Source: Daucus carota subsp. sativus
Lineage: Eukaryota; Streptophyta; Magnoliopsida; Apiales; Apiaceae
DNA: 64,000 bases
Direction of reading: 5' to 3'
Assembly: GCF_001625215.2 (NCBI RefSeq)
Contig: NC_030381.2
Coordinates: 45,320,689-45,384,688, forward strand
Shown: positions 39,987-51,996 of the stretch, one piece after another
How positions within the stretch are numbered: the first letter of the stretch is position 1
Layout: every line of letters begins with the position of its first letter
Translations under genes and position numbers: made by a program
The notes under the pieces: model-generated
Seen by the model: only the letters and a program-made list of their open reading frames with translations
Database searches by the model: none
What the model was told of the DNA's origin: nothing

Positions 39987-42900
39987 ATGATGAACAAGAA
40001 AAACACATCATACTGCTGCGCGCTATGTGACAACTCTAACGTTCCTTCTATTTGCTCTACATGCGTTAACTACAGGTATTATCAAATGATAATAATAATG
40101 ATATCATGTAATTGTTCTGTTTTATTGCGTGATTTTATTGTAATTGTGATTGATTGTTGCAGATTGAATGAGAATTACACTAATTTGAAAGCTCTCAAGG
40201 CTCGGCGTGATCAATTGTATTCCAGATTGACTCAATTGCTCGTCGCCAAGGTTATATTCGTGTCTTTTATCTCGTCGTATTTGTGAATGTTATCGCTTCC
40301 TTCATATAATCTATTATGAATTGGTAGTTTGAAATTACAAGGCAGCAATATGTGTTTATGTATAGGCTTTTATTTGTAACAAAGCCTTCTTAGGCTGTGG
40401 TGGATTTTTTGTTTTGCATTTTAGTGGATTTTATTTAGTGCACGTGTTTATGAATGTTGTGTATGGTTTAGTAAGTGATTCGAAAACTGTGACTCTTGTG
40501 TTCAGATTACATGGTAATTTATGTATATCTAGTGAATCGGGTTTTGAGTGACATTCTATAATAGTTTGTTGTAGGGTCAGCAGTTCATCCTGTTTTATTT
40601 GTTTCTTATTTGTTGTACTTCAGTTTTAGCTATAAAGATATTTGTCTCTCTTGTATATTTGGTATGCATTACTGATGGCTGAGCACCGTTATGTAATGAT
40701 AATTATTTACCAGGGGAAGGCAGATGATCAGCACAGCTGGAGAGTCCATCAACATGAAAAGCTTGCAACACTCAGACAGAAGCTCCATCACCGTAAAGAG
40801 CAATTACTGCAAGGTTAGTTGGTACCTGGAAGCCACGTGGTTTATATTGGTCAAATTCGTGATGAATAAAATAGCTTGTTGAATGTCAAACCATTTTTTT
40901 AGGTAAGTCCAATGTTAAGAAGATGACATATGATATAAAAGTGAAATATGAGGTGCTCGAATCGGCCATGAGTATGGTAATTTTCTTTTCTCCATCTTCG
41001 TAAATTTTGTTTATTTTTATAAATGGTAATTACCTGTCGAGTCCTGCAGTACATAATTACCTGTCCTGCTTAGATGGCAAAGTTCTGTACTAGCTTCGTT
41101 AATGGTCTTTGCTCTTCGCAGTTGGAAAAAAATCGCAAGGAACAACTGGAGAAGTATTATCCCAATCTTATCTGCACTCAGAGTTTGGGGCTTGTAAGTA
41201 TAATGACATTAATTTTTCTCAGCATAGTGCATATATCATCTAACCTTATTCCAGAATTTTACTGGATGCAATTGCATGTATTCCCGTTCCAGTAAGGGTG
41301 TAAATGAGTGAAGCTGTTTCTCAGCAGTTTGAGCTTGGTCTGTAAAATATTCGAATTTGAATCAACAATTATACCTGATCTTGAGCTGTTTAAAATGATG
41401 AATAATTTAATGAGCGAGCTTGAGTTTAAAACACTCAGCTTACAAGGCTTGTGATCCTAAACAAGTTTTCATTTTTTTAATCTATATATTTTATATTATG
41501 TATATTTAAATTTAATATGTGTTTACAAATTTGATTAAGTTGAACTCTAATTGAATTTATCAGGTCGAGCTTATCTCAGGCTTATTGAACTTCTTTTGAT
41601 CAGAGCATATATATGGCTAGACTTAACTTGACACAAGCTTTTTAGTTGAGCTTGAGCATGTCAAATATTAAGCTCGGTTCGGCTTGTTAACCCCTATTTC
41701 TCATACTAGATACATGAAAAATAATTTCTACTGTGCATACTAGTTGATTGGCTGATAAAAATTAGCATTATTCTGGTCAAGTAAATTACTTTATGCCACT
41801 TTTTAGAAGACAAATGAATATTTTATCATGTCTCTCCTCTTACTGACTTTCTTTTTCTTTTTAATTTATGAATTTACATGTTCACTTTCTTTCTCTTCTT
41901 CTCTCTCTTATTGTTTACCCTCCCTAGGTCTTTACTATTACAAAGTTGAAATGTGAAATTGTTATTTTATAAAAGATGTAATACCTTTTTATATCTATTT
42001 TAAAGCAGAGCACTACCATCACATATGATTGTTAATAAAATTTCTAGGTGGAAATTTAGAAAGTTATCCTGCATTTGCAATGTTCCATTAACGTAAAACT
42101 CTTTTCTTTCGAGATTGCATTATGATACACTACACTCATGTAGTATATAGTTCAAATAATTTATTTCAGCAACTCTTCTTACTTTGGATAATATACTTGA
42201 ATTGTAGATGGCAATTTCTTCCGAGCGTCTGCATAAGCAGTCTGTGGTTGTGAAACAGATTTGCAAGCTATTTCCTCAACGAAGGGTAAGCTCTAAGATT
42301 AGTTTAAACCGGTTTAAACGACTTTTCGTATTGGTCCTTACTTTAACCCATGCTATGCCGGTTATTATTAATTTATTCCTTGAAATTTTGTCTTGTGCAT
42401 CCTTATAAAATACTATTTGTTTTTAGTTTTTTAATGACACCTTGACGTGTTGTTCCTTATACTACTTTCTCAGCGGACATTATCATGCCAAAATTGCATT
42501 TGTATACTAAAACTTGGAATCTTCAGGAAGGATACTTATATTTGGTATATCTAAAACACAACAATTTGATGTGCTCATATTAGTAAAATACCAACCTTAT
42601 CTTAAAATTTTCGCCCAATAGTTACATACTTATTTAAAAAGGTAGAAAGCCATTGCCTATTCTAAATCTTGTTTTGCTGAGAACATCTTCCTAAGGATTG
42701 GACTTTCCAGCTCACCACTAGAGAATTTTATTAATTTTCTTAAAATTAAAACCAGGAGTAGAGGTTCTTGCTAGGATGTACTTGGGAGGAAAGTGTTGAA
42801 TTTGCTTATCATTTGAGCAGATAAGTGCATAAGATTATATGCCTGTATTGTTATTTATATTTTAATAAATACTTTGGCATTCTATTAGTTTACCAATAGA

Positions 42901-45900
42901 ATTTTATCTGTGGTACAGATATTAGTTGTTTTTAGGAGGCGAATAACATGAGTGTGTGATGCTAGATACTTGTGTAGTTCACTATCTATAAGTGCACGTA
43001 GTATTGTATATGCTCCAATGCATATCCAGTTATATTCTCAAGTGAACTAAAATTTCTTTTTGTTGAAGTGGAAAAGATCCAGACAATTTCTTGCACACTT
43101 TCAGAATTGTATTTGCAGATACTTGTGTTTTCTTCCATCAATTTTGGCAAGTGACTTTTGCTTAATAGAATGCATGATAGTTTGAATACGATATCTTATT
43201 GTTCCTTTGAAGGTGCTTGAAGGAGAGAGAAAAGACGGGGTTAGTGGTCAGTGTGATCAAATTTGCAATGCACACTTGCCAAGGGGCCTTGACCCCCATT
43301 CAGTCCGATCTGATGACCTTGCCGCCTCTTTAGGGTGAATTTCTTATGACTTTCTGTTAAGTAAATTTTTTTATTGTCTATGAACAATGATAGTTTTTCC
43401 TGCGACATTCGTTGTCCATAATTGTAGCCTGTTCATGCTAAAATATCTTTGATCTGTCAAATTAACACAATGTCTATCTTCGTTCAATTGTTAATAATAG
43501 CTTCAGTATTTGTAAAAATTCTGGAATATTATTTATATGCTTTTCTGGAATCAAGTTTTAACTTGATTGATGAGTTGACGTTGAAATTTATGTATGTGGG
43601 AGTGTATTGTTCTCTGTAGTAAGTATGGTGATGTTTGACTTTTTTAATAGATATATTTGTGTTAACTATTTGGTGATGATTCCAAAAGGTGGCAACTTCT
43701 GTAGGTTCTTTGAGCATCTGTGCACCCAAGAGAACTATGTCACATAACAAAAAAATCTTTTGCCACTCTATTGGAGATGCTCTAAATACTTCCGACTTTT
43801 TGCTGCTATATAATATGTTACCGGTAACATGAGTAATTTGTATAGCAGGTCCGTAAAGGTTGTATACACAATTTAACATTGTCAATAAGAAATTGTTTTG
43901 ATTTGGTTTGTAGTTCATGATCTGATACGTCTTTGTGTTTTAGTTTGTATAAATAGATATACTCCACTTTAAACGGTTATCTTTAATTTCTTGGAAAGCA
44001 GATATATGGTTCAAGTTCTTAATCTTGTCATTCACAATGTTGGGGCTCCAGCACTTCACAACTCTGGTTTCGCAGTAAGTGCTCTGCATCCTGTAATCAT
44101 ATTTCCAATCTTTAATCTGTTGGGGAGCCATAAGATTATTACCAATCTTGATTTGCAAGGAATTCTTATCAAGTATATTACCTTGTATTCTAGTCTCCAT
44201 CGGTTATCCTGATCACTTGAGTTTTTTTTATCATAACTGAAGATGATCACAGTGTATTACACCAAAGTTCCTCGCATTAACTAAAAGTAAAAGTGAAAAA
44301 GAGGCTTGAGCAACTTGTGACAAACTAAGGTAAACATTTAAAGTTAAACTGATATACTGGTATGGACAGTATGGAATATAGCTCTAATCTAATCGAAATG
44401 CAATATTTAGGGGAATTTACTTGGATCTCCTTGTTAACTTTCTTCAGGCTAAAAACTGGCCGGGTTGCACTGTTATAGAAGAGCTTTCAGCTTGCTTAAT
44501 AAAAGCTTTGAAACATCTGGTTATTTTGACTTTCAAAAGATGCATTTGAGGACCAACTACAATTCCACAACAAATTGAAAACATAAGGATTAAAGGATTA
44601 ACGAGTAGATACCAGATATGTGTTCTGGGCTGTATCAGGGTACTTAAGAGAAAATTTGTGGGATATGTTGAGTGAAGTAGCATCCATGTTACTTCGGCAA
44701 TCTTTTCAGAATGTTTAATTCCTGGTTTTAATTTATTTTTTTTAACTATGATATTGCGAACCTTTTAAAAGTGATAAACAGCAGACCAAATTGGCAAAGC
44801 ATGACCGTTGTCATCTTACAGGCATAATCCTATGTGTTTCCTAGGTGCTTGTTTTAAATAACTCGAAGTCTTATGTATCTATATTATCTTTTTTATTTAT
44901 ACAATTTTGCTGCAGGGTTCAAGCTCTAGGATATGGCAACGAGATTCATATTGGAATGCTCGCCCATCTTCCAGGAGGTATTGCTTTTATGATTGATGAC
45001 TCTGGAGTGGAGTCTGGATATATGTTATTATGATTTATCAAATATGAAATTATTGTAATCACTAATCTCTATTTACAGCAATGAGTATCCATTATTTATA
45101 CCGCGCCAAAACTTTTGTTCTACTGGTGGGGAAACTTCGTGGTCAGACAGAAGCTCAAGTAATTTCGGTGTAGCTTCAATGGAGTCTGAGCAGAGGCCTA
45201 ATCTAGATTCCCCCGGTAGAAATAGCTTCAATTATTCTTCTGCCTCGCCTCATTCAGTTGAATCCCACATGGATTTACAGAAAGGAATCTCACTACTCAA
45301 GAAGAGTGTGGCATGTGTAACAGCATATTGTTATAATACATTGTCTCTAGAAGTTCCTGCAGAGGCATCAACTTTTGAAGCATTTGCGAAGTTGTTAGCT
45401 ACACTTTCTTCTTCCAAGGAAGTTAGATCAGCTTTTTCCATGAAAATGGCTGGGTCAAGGTATTTTTTCCTTTCCGTCTCATTTATGAATCTGTTAGAGA
45501 TGATCTCTAATCGATTTTTGAACATAGCCATGTATTTATAAAGAAATAAAAAAGGAATTCTCATTATCTTCAGTGAGATGGAGGATATTGCATATTGACA
45601 TGTATTAATGAAAAACTATGTATTTGCCCTACTTGCGTAATAGTATGATCCAATGTGTTCGTATTTGGTACCTTAGTGATGAGCTCCTGTATCGTTCTAG
45701 TAATACATTAAAAAGTGAGGGATGCTTGTGAAGTAGTTTGCTTTGAGAAATAGTTATACACTAAGCCCGTTGTAACTAGTAAAAGCTTTTTATATATGCC
45801 CGTGGGTGAATTTCAGTAATACTACAAAATAGAAGAAGTAGATCTGAGATGGTGTCCTTTCTGGTCAAAACCCTTCGGAGATGTTCTTTACTCTCTAGGT

Positions 45901-47049
45901 TTGAATTTTGAACCCCTCTCTTACTCCATCAAGCTCCTTCTTGACCTTATGTTGCACCTGTCACTGTAGAAACATGTGTAATGTGCGAAAGTGTGAAAAA
46001 TTGGGTCAGCTAGAGTCCCAACTAGGTATGTATTACTCTTTATTATTCAATGGAGAATTTACTGGCTGTTTGCTTGTATTATGATAAATAATGGACACTG
46101 CTATGCTAATATATAAATACCTCTGGCTGAAATGGGATTATATTTGGGTATATCTTGGTGTTTCTATAAAATATAGGAGGGATCTTTAATGAGCAAATGG
46201 TGAAGATTAATTCCACTGTGAAGGACAGATATGTTTATTGCTACTTGAAAAATTTCTACTTGTCATCAAATGGACTCGTGGTTGTACTTTTTGAATGATG
46301 CTTGTTTTTTTTTTTTTTTTTGCTAAATGATGCATGATACATTTGGTGATGACATTTTCAGGTCTCACAAGCAAGTCCAGCAACTGAACAAGTCTGTATG
46401 GAATGTCAATTCCCCTATTTCATCAAGCACTTTATTGGACAGCACATATATATTGCCGAGATCGGTAATGTGTTTATCTATTAGTTTCCTCGTTCATTGC
46501 TTTACACATCAGTTGCATACCTTAATGGCCACTGAAACTATGTCCAAGTTAACTTTACTTTTTCTTTGTTTTGTTTTTCGTGTAATGAACTAGATAAGTG
46601 CAAGAATCGTTATCAAATAAGATCCATTGTATTTGATATAATATCCTATATCTACCACTAATCCACTACATGCAAGACACTTCTATGTTTGGAAAAGATA
46701 ATTGAAAACGGTCTACCTTGATAAAATGAAATCTACTCAGGCATAGAAGTGGATTACATGCAGTGAAGATTTTTGATGTAAATGGATTTAGAATGCTTGT
46801 TTGGAAGCAATATTCTCAGTTTCTTGTTGTTCTACTTTGCAGAAAAACATGTTTGATAAAACTTCTCCCAGTTCCGCCAACAGTTTCCTTTACTCAGCTG
46901 CTTTGTCTGATAGTGGAAAGGGTGAGAACCTTATTGAAGGGTGGGATCTAGTGGAACATCCAACTTTTCCTCCTCCTCCATCAGAAATAGAGGATGTCGA
47001 GCACTGGACTCGAGCCATGATTATTGATGCAACAAAGTACAAAAAGTGA
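39987..47049 (+). CDS. ATG14: ATG14, autophagy-specific subunit of the class III PI3-kinase complex (12 exons)
   Basis: ATG14/UVRAG-type proteins target the VPS34 PI3-kinase complex to sites of autophagosome formation. Exons are 39987-40075, 40163-40250, 40714-40813, 40903-40976, 41122-41193, 42208-42285, 43213-43334, 44002-44074, 44916-44977, 45079-45459, 46362-46464 and 46843-47049 (TGA). All junctions keep frame, giving 482 residues, the plant ATG14 size. The N terminus has the paired-cysteine motif CCALCDNSNVPSICSTC seen in ATG14 proteins. A coiled coil follows (NLKALKARRDQLYSRLTQL through the VKYEVLESAMSMLEKNRKEQ region). Then the ATG14 core: ICTQSLGLMAISSERLHK, MVQVLNLVIHNVGAPALHNS, and the helical block DLQKGISLLKKSVACVTAY. 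The C terminus has EGWDLVEHPTFPPPPSEIED. It is complete and undamaged. Arabidopsis homologues are At1g77890 and At4g08540. Confidence 0.95.
41295..41695. mobile_element. Probable decayed hAT-type element in ATG14 intron 5
   Basis: The left end AAGGGTGTAAATGAGTGAAGC and right end CTCGGTTCGGCTTGTTAACCCCT pair loosely. The interior repeats GAGCTTGAG and AGCTCG, as in the widespread plant GGGGTGTAAACGAGC repeats. No target duplication was found. A related AT-rich GAGCTCGACTCG stretch lies at 50300-50960. Confidence 0.45.
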
Positions 47050-48609
47050 TTCGTGGTTTAGCATTATAGTCCGTAAGTGTTTCTCTACACTGTATCCATT
47101 CTTAATACTGAAGTCACTGAACATTGTTAAAAGTTTCATGTTTTTCACTTGTAGCACTAGATATGTAACTCATGGTCCACAGAGATCATCACTCATCACT
47201 GGACTGTTTCTATATGTGGAATTTGATTCATGTTGGTTCTGAAGTGATCATGTTAAAATTGACTAGTAAAAATTGAAATGATATAATTTTATTGAGGTTT
47301 TTATTGCTGCCGGGTGCTATGACTAGATCGTGAAGGTTTAGTTTGCAAGATTAGCAGGAGTAACTGAAGTTTATAAAGTTTTGCAAGTTACTATAGTCTA
47401 TCAAAATCCAATATTAGGGATTCATATTATACTTGTTTTAGCCCTTCTCCCCAAAATCATGGTCACAGCTCTAGTTTTTCTGGATCAGTATGTGCCACTT
47501 TTGATGGTTGATTCTCAAATCTCGTCACAAATAGTTATGAAAAAGGGGTGTCGGGTATCGTTTTGCAGCCTCTCTTATAATTAGTACTGCAAACTTATTG
47601 TCAATCTTAGGACAATATTGTAGATGAAATTAACAGCATACTTTCATTAAGAACTTCATCAACTACAACAGATGATACGGTGGTTTGTGGATTAACACAT
47701 CAACATTTTCTTTTATAAAATTCTTACGTCCAACACTTTTTACAGATTACTGGTGGCGGTTCAAGGTGCTTCTGTCAATATGCAGAGATGGAAATTGAGA
47801 TCGTGCTCAGGTATACTATGTAAATATAAACTAGAGGGCACATATTTAAACATGTAAACATTCAATAGATTAGATTAGATTCATGTACTTTTACTTTTGG
47901 AGGTGTAGTCATATAGTCCATTACAGGCATGTAAAGGAGTTGGTTTATATATTCTCAAGTTTGTGTATATTTTGTATAGAAAGAGAAGATGAGAATTGTC
48001 AGAGTTGAGATTATAACGTCAGTTGTTTACATATCCTCTCCATTTTCTCTTACATGATCTTCTACACGATCTTTTGATAGTACAAGCGAGAGATTTCTAA
48101 ACGAGTTCTTATATAAAAGTATAGAGATTTTCTCAATGAGTTGTTAAATCAAAATATATAAAAAGATGATAATATAAAGAGCATGATTATTTCTCTCCTC
48201 AAAGTCATTACTTGAATCTTAACTTAATTTAAGAATAAAAAAATCCTTCTGCCATAATACATCTCGTATGACATAATGACTCTAGGAGATATATATAATT
48301 ATGAATGATTATATATCTCATGTCACTTAAATACAATACTATCATAACATGCCTTGAAATGCCGTCTCTTGCATAATCTAATGAATACCACACCAGATAT
48401 TACCAGATTCAACCACTTGAACATTGCTAAAATTGCTTTTCTGAATGTAAAGAATATATATTCTAAAAGCTAAATATTTGGCAAACGTTGAATTTTCACT
48501 CTTTAGACTAATAAAGCCATAAATAATTTCTGAAACAAGAACACGAAGGCCATAATGATTTTCTTATTAAACTCTATATATATATAAATCCGAGTGAAAT
48601 AATAAAACC
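47050..48609. other. ATG14 3' flank and intergenic region
   Basis: It contains the ATG14 3' UTR. A segment at 47746-47809 is bounded by a good acceptor (TTTTTACAG) and donor (CTCAG|GTATAC) and could be a spliced 3' UTR exon, because the sequence has no continuing reading frame from the stop. The rest (47820-48609) is AT-rich without a gene. Confidence 0.4.
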
Positions 48610-49304
48610 TTAACATTGGAATTTACAAGAACACGTGGTAGTATCAGTACAACGAGCATCAAGCAACTTTCCCTTATACCACTTGATGCACAAATTAGCA
48701 CATGACGAGCTCCTGCATCCTTCTTCAAATTTAGTAGGACATGAGCATGTACCAGGACATGAGCATTCAATGCTGCCGCCAGTTGGATGCTCTGCCAAGA
48801 CACAAAAATCAACAAATAAATACAAAAAATATTCACATATTTTATTATCGCACAGAGAAATACAGCAGATTTGAAGTAAAATATGATATTGACTAGAGAA
48901 GAACAGTGATATGAATCGGAAAAGCAGGCAAAATTTTGAAATACTGGTCCCCGATATGTGTATGCTAGAGAGATCTTATTCGACCTATAATTTTATCCTC
49001 GTTCGATGATGTATTCAAACATTATTAAATTGTACATCAAACGATCATAAATTATAGGTCGGATAACCCTCCCGAGGAACCAAAATTTTGACCGTAAAAA
49101 TTTTTCAAAAAAAGGCAGTGATAAGAGATGTCCTGGATTATTGATTGTGCATGCGTTCTCGAGACATGTATAGTTATATCATTATTCATGCAGATGATAC
49201 TTACTTTTGCTATCGCAAGTACGAAAATCGGACGCAGCAAAATCTGTAATCATCATCATTGTGATCATGATGGCCACCACTCGGATGAATAACTTGCGAC
49301 TCAT
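48610..49304 (-). CDS. Secreted cysteine-rich peptide, defensin-like (2 exons)
   Basis: Exons 49304-49205 and 48791-48610 join in frame to a 93-residue precursor. Residues 1 to about 25 are a signal peptide (MSRKLFIRVVAIMITMMMIT then DFAAS). The intron lies just after the signal region, as in many plant defensin genes. The mature part holds about 12 cysteines. Its C-terminal half fits the CS-alpha-beta pattern: C-x3-C (CANLC) with C-x-C (CSC) and a final Cys at the last residue. The N-terminal half adds a CSCPGTCSC cluster that plain defensins lack. I do not recognise a named family. The role is probably extracellular, in defence or signalling; this is inference. A TATA box lies 70 bp upstream. 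Confidence 0.75.
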
Positions 49305-49373
49305 CTTTGTTTCTTCCCGACTCCAAGAATAAGAATTTCGATGGCTCGGTATCAAGAATGTTCTAGTTTCGAG

Positions 49374-49382
49374 TTTATATAA
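49374..49382 (-). promoter_or_regulatory. TATA box of the cysteine-rich peptide gene
   Basis: On the minus strand TTATATAAAC lies about 70 bp upstream of the ATG, a normal spacing for a plant TATA box with a short leader. The stretch between is unstructured and has no upstream ATG in frame. Confidence 0.6.
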
Positions 49383-51136
49383 TTGCGACTATACAATATA
49401 TGGATACTCAATATAAATTGATATGTTTTTTTTGAAGATAATAAATTGATATGTTATTTAATGTGTCAGATTACGTAAATATATTTTGTTGATGAAACAA
49501 ATATTATTTGCATATAATTGATGCATTCAAATTTGTAATAGTCAAGGAAATATTTGTTACTTGATGCTATTGTGTGACACGGATTCAGAGAAATTTTCTC
49601 CCCCTTTCCATTATAAAGAAAATTGTTTAATTTCTGAATGAGGTCAGAGTATCTCTTACCTCCAAAAATATTAACTAAAATTGGAAAAATAATATTTTAG
49701 AAAAGTACGTATCTCAAATTCTATTTCAATTTTCTTTGCTCAGATCTTGTCTCAAATTTTGGTTGATTTTAATTGATTGGTTTACATGTATAATTGGATC
49801 CCATTAATATAATTAATGTGAGTGGAAGTACGAGAGATTACCAATTATGATTTGTAAGGAAAAATGGGAATAATCATGATTTTATATCATTTCAATTTAA
49901 TCATTTTAACCAACCCTCTTCTAAACGCTGACAATTTTGTTTTCTAAAATCTTTTTTTATTTTTGGACAAGCGTTTTCTAAAATCTTTAATTCTGTCATG
50001 TACTACTATTTATTATGGGAAAAGGTTTACCTCGCAAGTAAAACTAAAATTGTAGGCGCTTGGGCTTGCTAAAAGATCTTAAACGGGCCGGTGAACGGAA
50101 AAAACTAATGAGGGGCAACTAAACAGAATCTAGCGGGTTATGCGAGCGAGTAGGCTCTCTGGACTCGAACCTATAATTGTAGTGTAATCACAAAGGATAA
50201 ATGAATTTGTTTCAATTAAAGACAAATGAATATTCTCAAAATTCATTTGTTCAAAATACTAGTAATATGATCCCTGTTTAATATTTTATTGTGCTGTTAT
50301 TAGAGCCATAAATGAGTCAAGCTGTTCGAGAACAAGCTCAGCTCGACTCGTTTAAAACTCGACCTAATTCGGTTCGGTTCGTTAACGAACTCGAGTTCGA
50401 AAAAAAAATTGTTCGTTAAGAAATTCAAATCGAGTTTTACCAGAGTTCGACTTGTAACAGAATCGAGCTTGACTCAACTCATTAAACTCGAACTCGACTC
50501 GTTAAACAAAATATATATGATTTTTTTTAATGTGTTAAAAAATATGGGTGATGAAATGTAATTTTTTTCCCCATTTTTGATATTATCCTAATATTTTTAA
50601 AATAAGTGAATATTAACATCATTAGTTCATTACAGTTAAATTGTTAATAAATATTTTTTATAAGAAAAATATAACATCAATTCAAGACCATAGTACCAGA
50701 CTTGTTTGAAGTAGACAAGTAGTAGTAGTAATTTTACTAGCTGACTATTAATATTTCACTTCAAATATATATATATATTTTTAATATTATTGTAACATCA
50801 TCAAAATAAGGAGATCAAAACATCTGTACGATTGGATCGTCAAGAAATATTTTATAAAAGAACAAAATTTCATGAACTACTCGACTCGGTTGTTAATGAA
50901 CTCGAGTTCGAACAGTAAAAATTATTTAAGTTTAACGATCAAAATCGATTCATTAAAAAAAAACTCAAACTGAAAATAATTAGAAAAAATCAGACTGGAC
51001 TCGGTTCCATTCTTTTAAACTTCCGGTTGTTACCTTTTGTTGTTGGTGAGCTAAAACCTGGAGGGTATAAAGCCAAGAATTTTGAAACTGTTATGGATAC
51101 TGATGGAAATACACCTACTCCAGAAGAAGCCAACTG
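49383..51136. other. Intergenic region with decayed repeat debris
   Basis: AT-rich sequence upstream of the cysteine-rich peptide gene. At 50300-50960 a repeat-like patch is rich in GAGCTCGACTCG, AACTCGAGTTCGA and similar motifs in both orientations. It resembles the same low-copy hAT-like family as 41295-41695. No gene is seen. Confidence 0.4.
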
Positions 51137-51383
51137 TGTTGGCTAAGCTAGCTGTCAGTTCAGCTGTCATCCAGCTGTACAAATTCAATTACAAAGTTTG
51201 TTAGTTAGTTGAAGCTGGAACGTGCTCTGAAAACTTCTGGGCTCTTCCTTCTATCTGTATAAATAGCTAAGCAGAGTTGTAATGTTCAAGCAAGATAATC
51301 AGTTTTACACAGTTTAATAGAAAAGTTTTGTGTTTGTTTTGCATAGTCTTTAGTCTCTTGTTTCTTCGTTTGCGAAACTGACA
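51137..51383 (+). mobile_element. 5' LTR of a Ty1/copia element
   Basis: The stretch begins TGTTGGCTAAGC and ends ACTGACA directly before a primer-binding site. It contains CTGTATAAATAGCTAAGC (TATA box near 51257) and downstream an AT/GT-rich leader, the normal U3-R-U5 order. About 247 bp, in the range of small copia LTRs. The left boundary is inferred from the TG, because no second LTR or duplication is visible. Confidence 0.75.
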
Positions 51384-51395
51384 TGGTATCAGAGC
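51384..51395 (+). other. Primer-binding site complementary to initiator tRNA-Met
   Basis: TGGTATCAGAGC follows the LTR end directly. This is the standard plant copia/gypsy primer-binding site and fixes the LTR boundary and plus orientation. Confidence 0.93.
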
Positions 51396-51431
51396 TATGT
51401 CGATCACCATCTCTGGTAATTCTGTGTTGAT

Positions 51432-51996
51432 ATGACTCGCTCTTACGCTTCAGCTGTTCATCAACACTCAACATCTATGGCGATTGCAGCTCCATTACCT
51501 ACAATTGATATCAATCATCCTTATTACTTGAGTTCATCTGATAATCCTGGACTCGCTTTAGTCACTGAAGTTTTAACTGGAGAAAACTATCACGCTTGGA
51601 ATAGATCGGTTTAGATCGCGTTGTCTGCCAAGCTCAAGCTTGGATTCATCGATGGAAGCTTGATCAAACCTGCAACTGATGTCACTCAGATATCTCTCTG
51701 GACTCGTAGTAACGATCTGGTAATTTCCTGGCTTCTTAACTCAATTAACTTTGAGATTCGCAATTATGTTGTTTACACTTTACATGAAGACTACAAAGAA
51801 AATTTGGGATGATTTGTCAGCTAAGTTTTCACGAACTAATATTCCACGATTATTTGGTTTACGAAAAGATCTAGCTGATCTTAAACAAGATACATTGTTT
51901 ATTTCTGTGTATTTCACAAAATTCCGCTGTTTGATTGAAGAATTGGACACTTTGTCACCAATTCCTAAGAACCATGCAGAGAACTATTCCCTCTAA
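51432..51996 (+). pseudogene. Broken copia gag gene fragment
   Basis: The frame opens at an ATG 36 bp after the primer-binding site, with the copia gag N-terminal pattern HPYYLSSSDNPGLALVTEVLTGENYHAWNRSV. An in-frame TAG interrupts it at 51612. The frame resumes (ALSAKLKLGFIDGSL, then LWTRSNDLVISWLLNSI), and a frameshift near 51790-51810 moves the continuation (IWDDLSAKFSRTNIPRLF, then DTLFISVYFTKFRCLIEELD) to another frame, ending at 51996. No zinc knuckle, protease, integrase or reverse transcriptase follows. A dead, 3'-truncated copy. Confidence 0.88.

Noticed and set aside
43700..43800. A Harbinger end (GGAGATGCTCTAA) in ATG14 intron 7
   Set aside because: Only one terminus is recognisable, so the element cannot be delimited.
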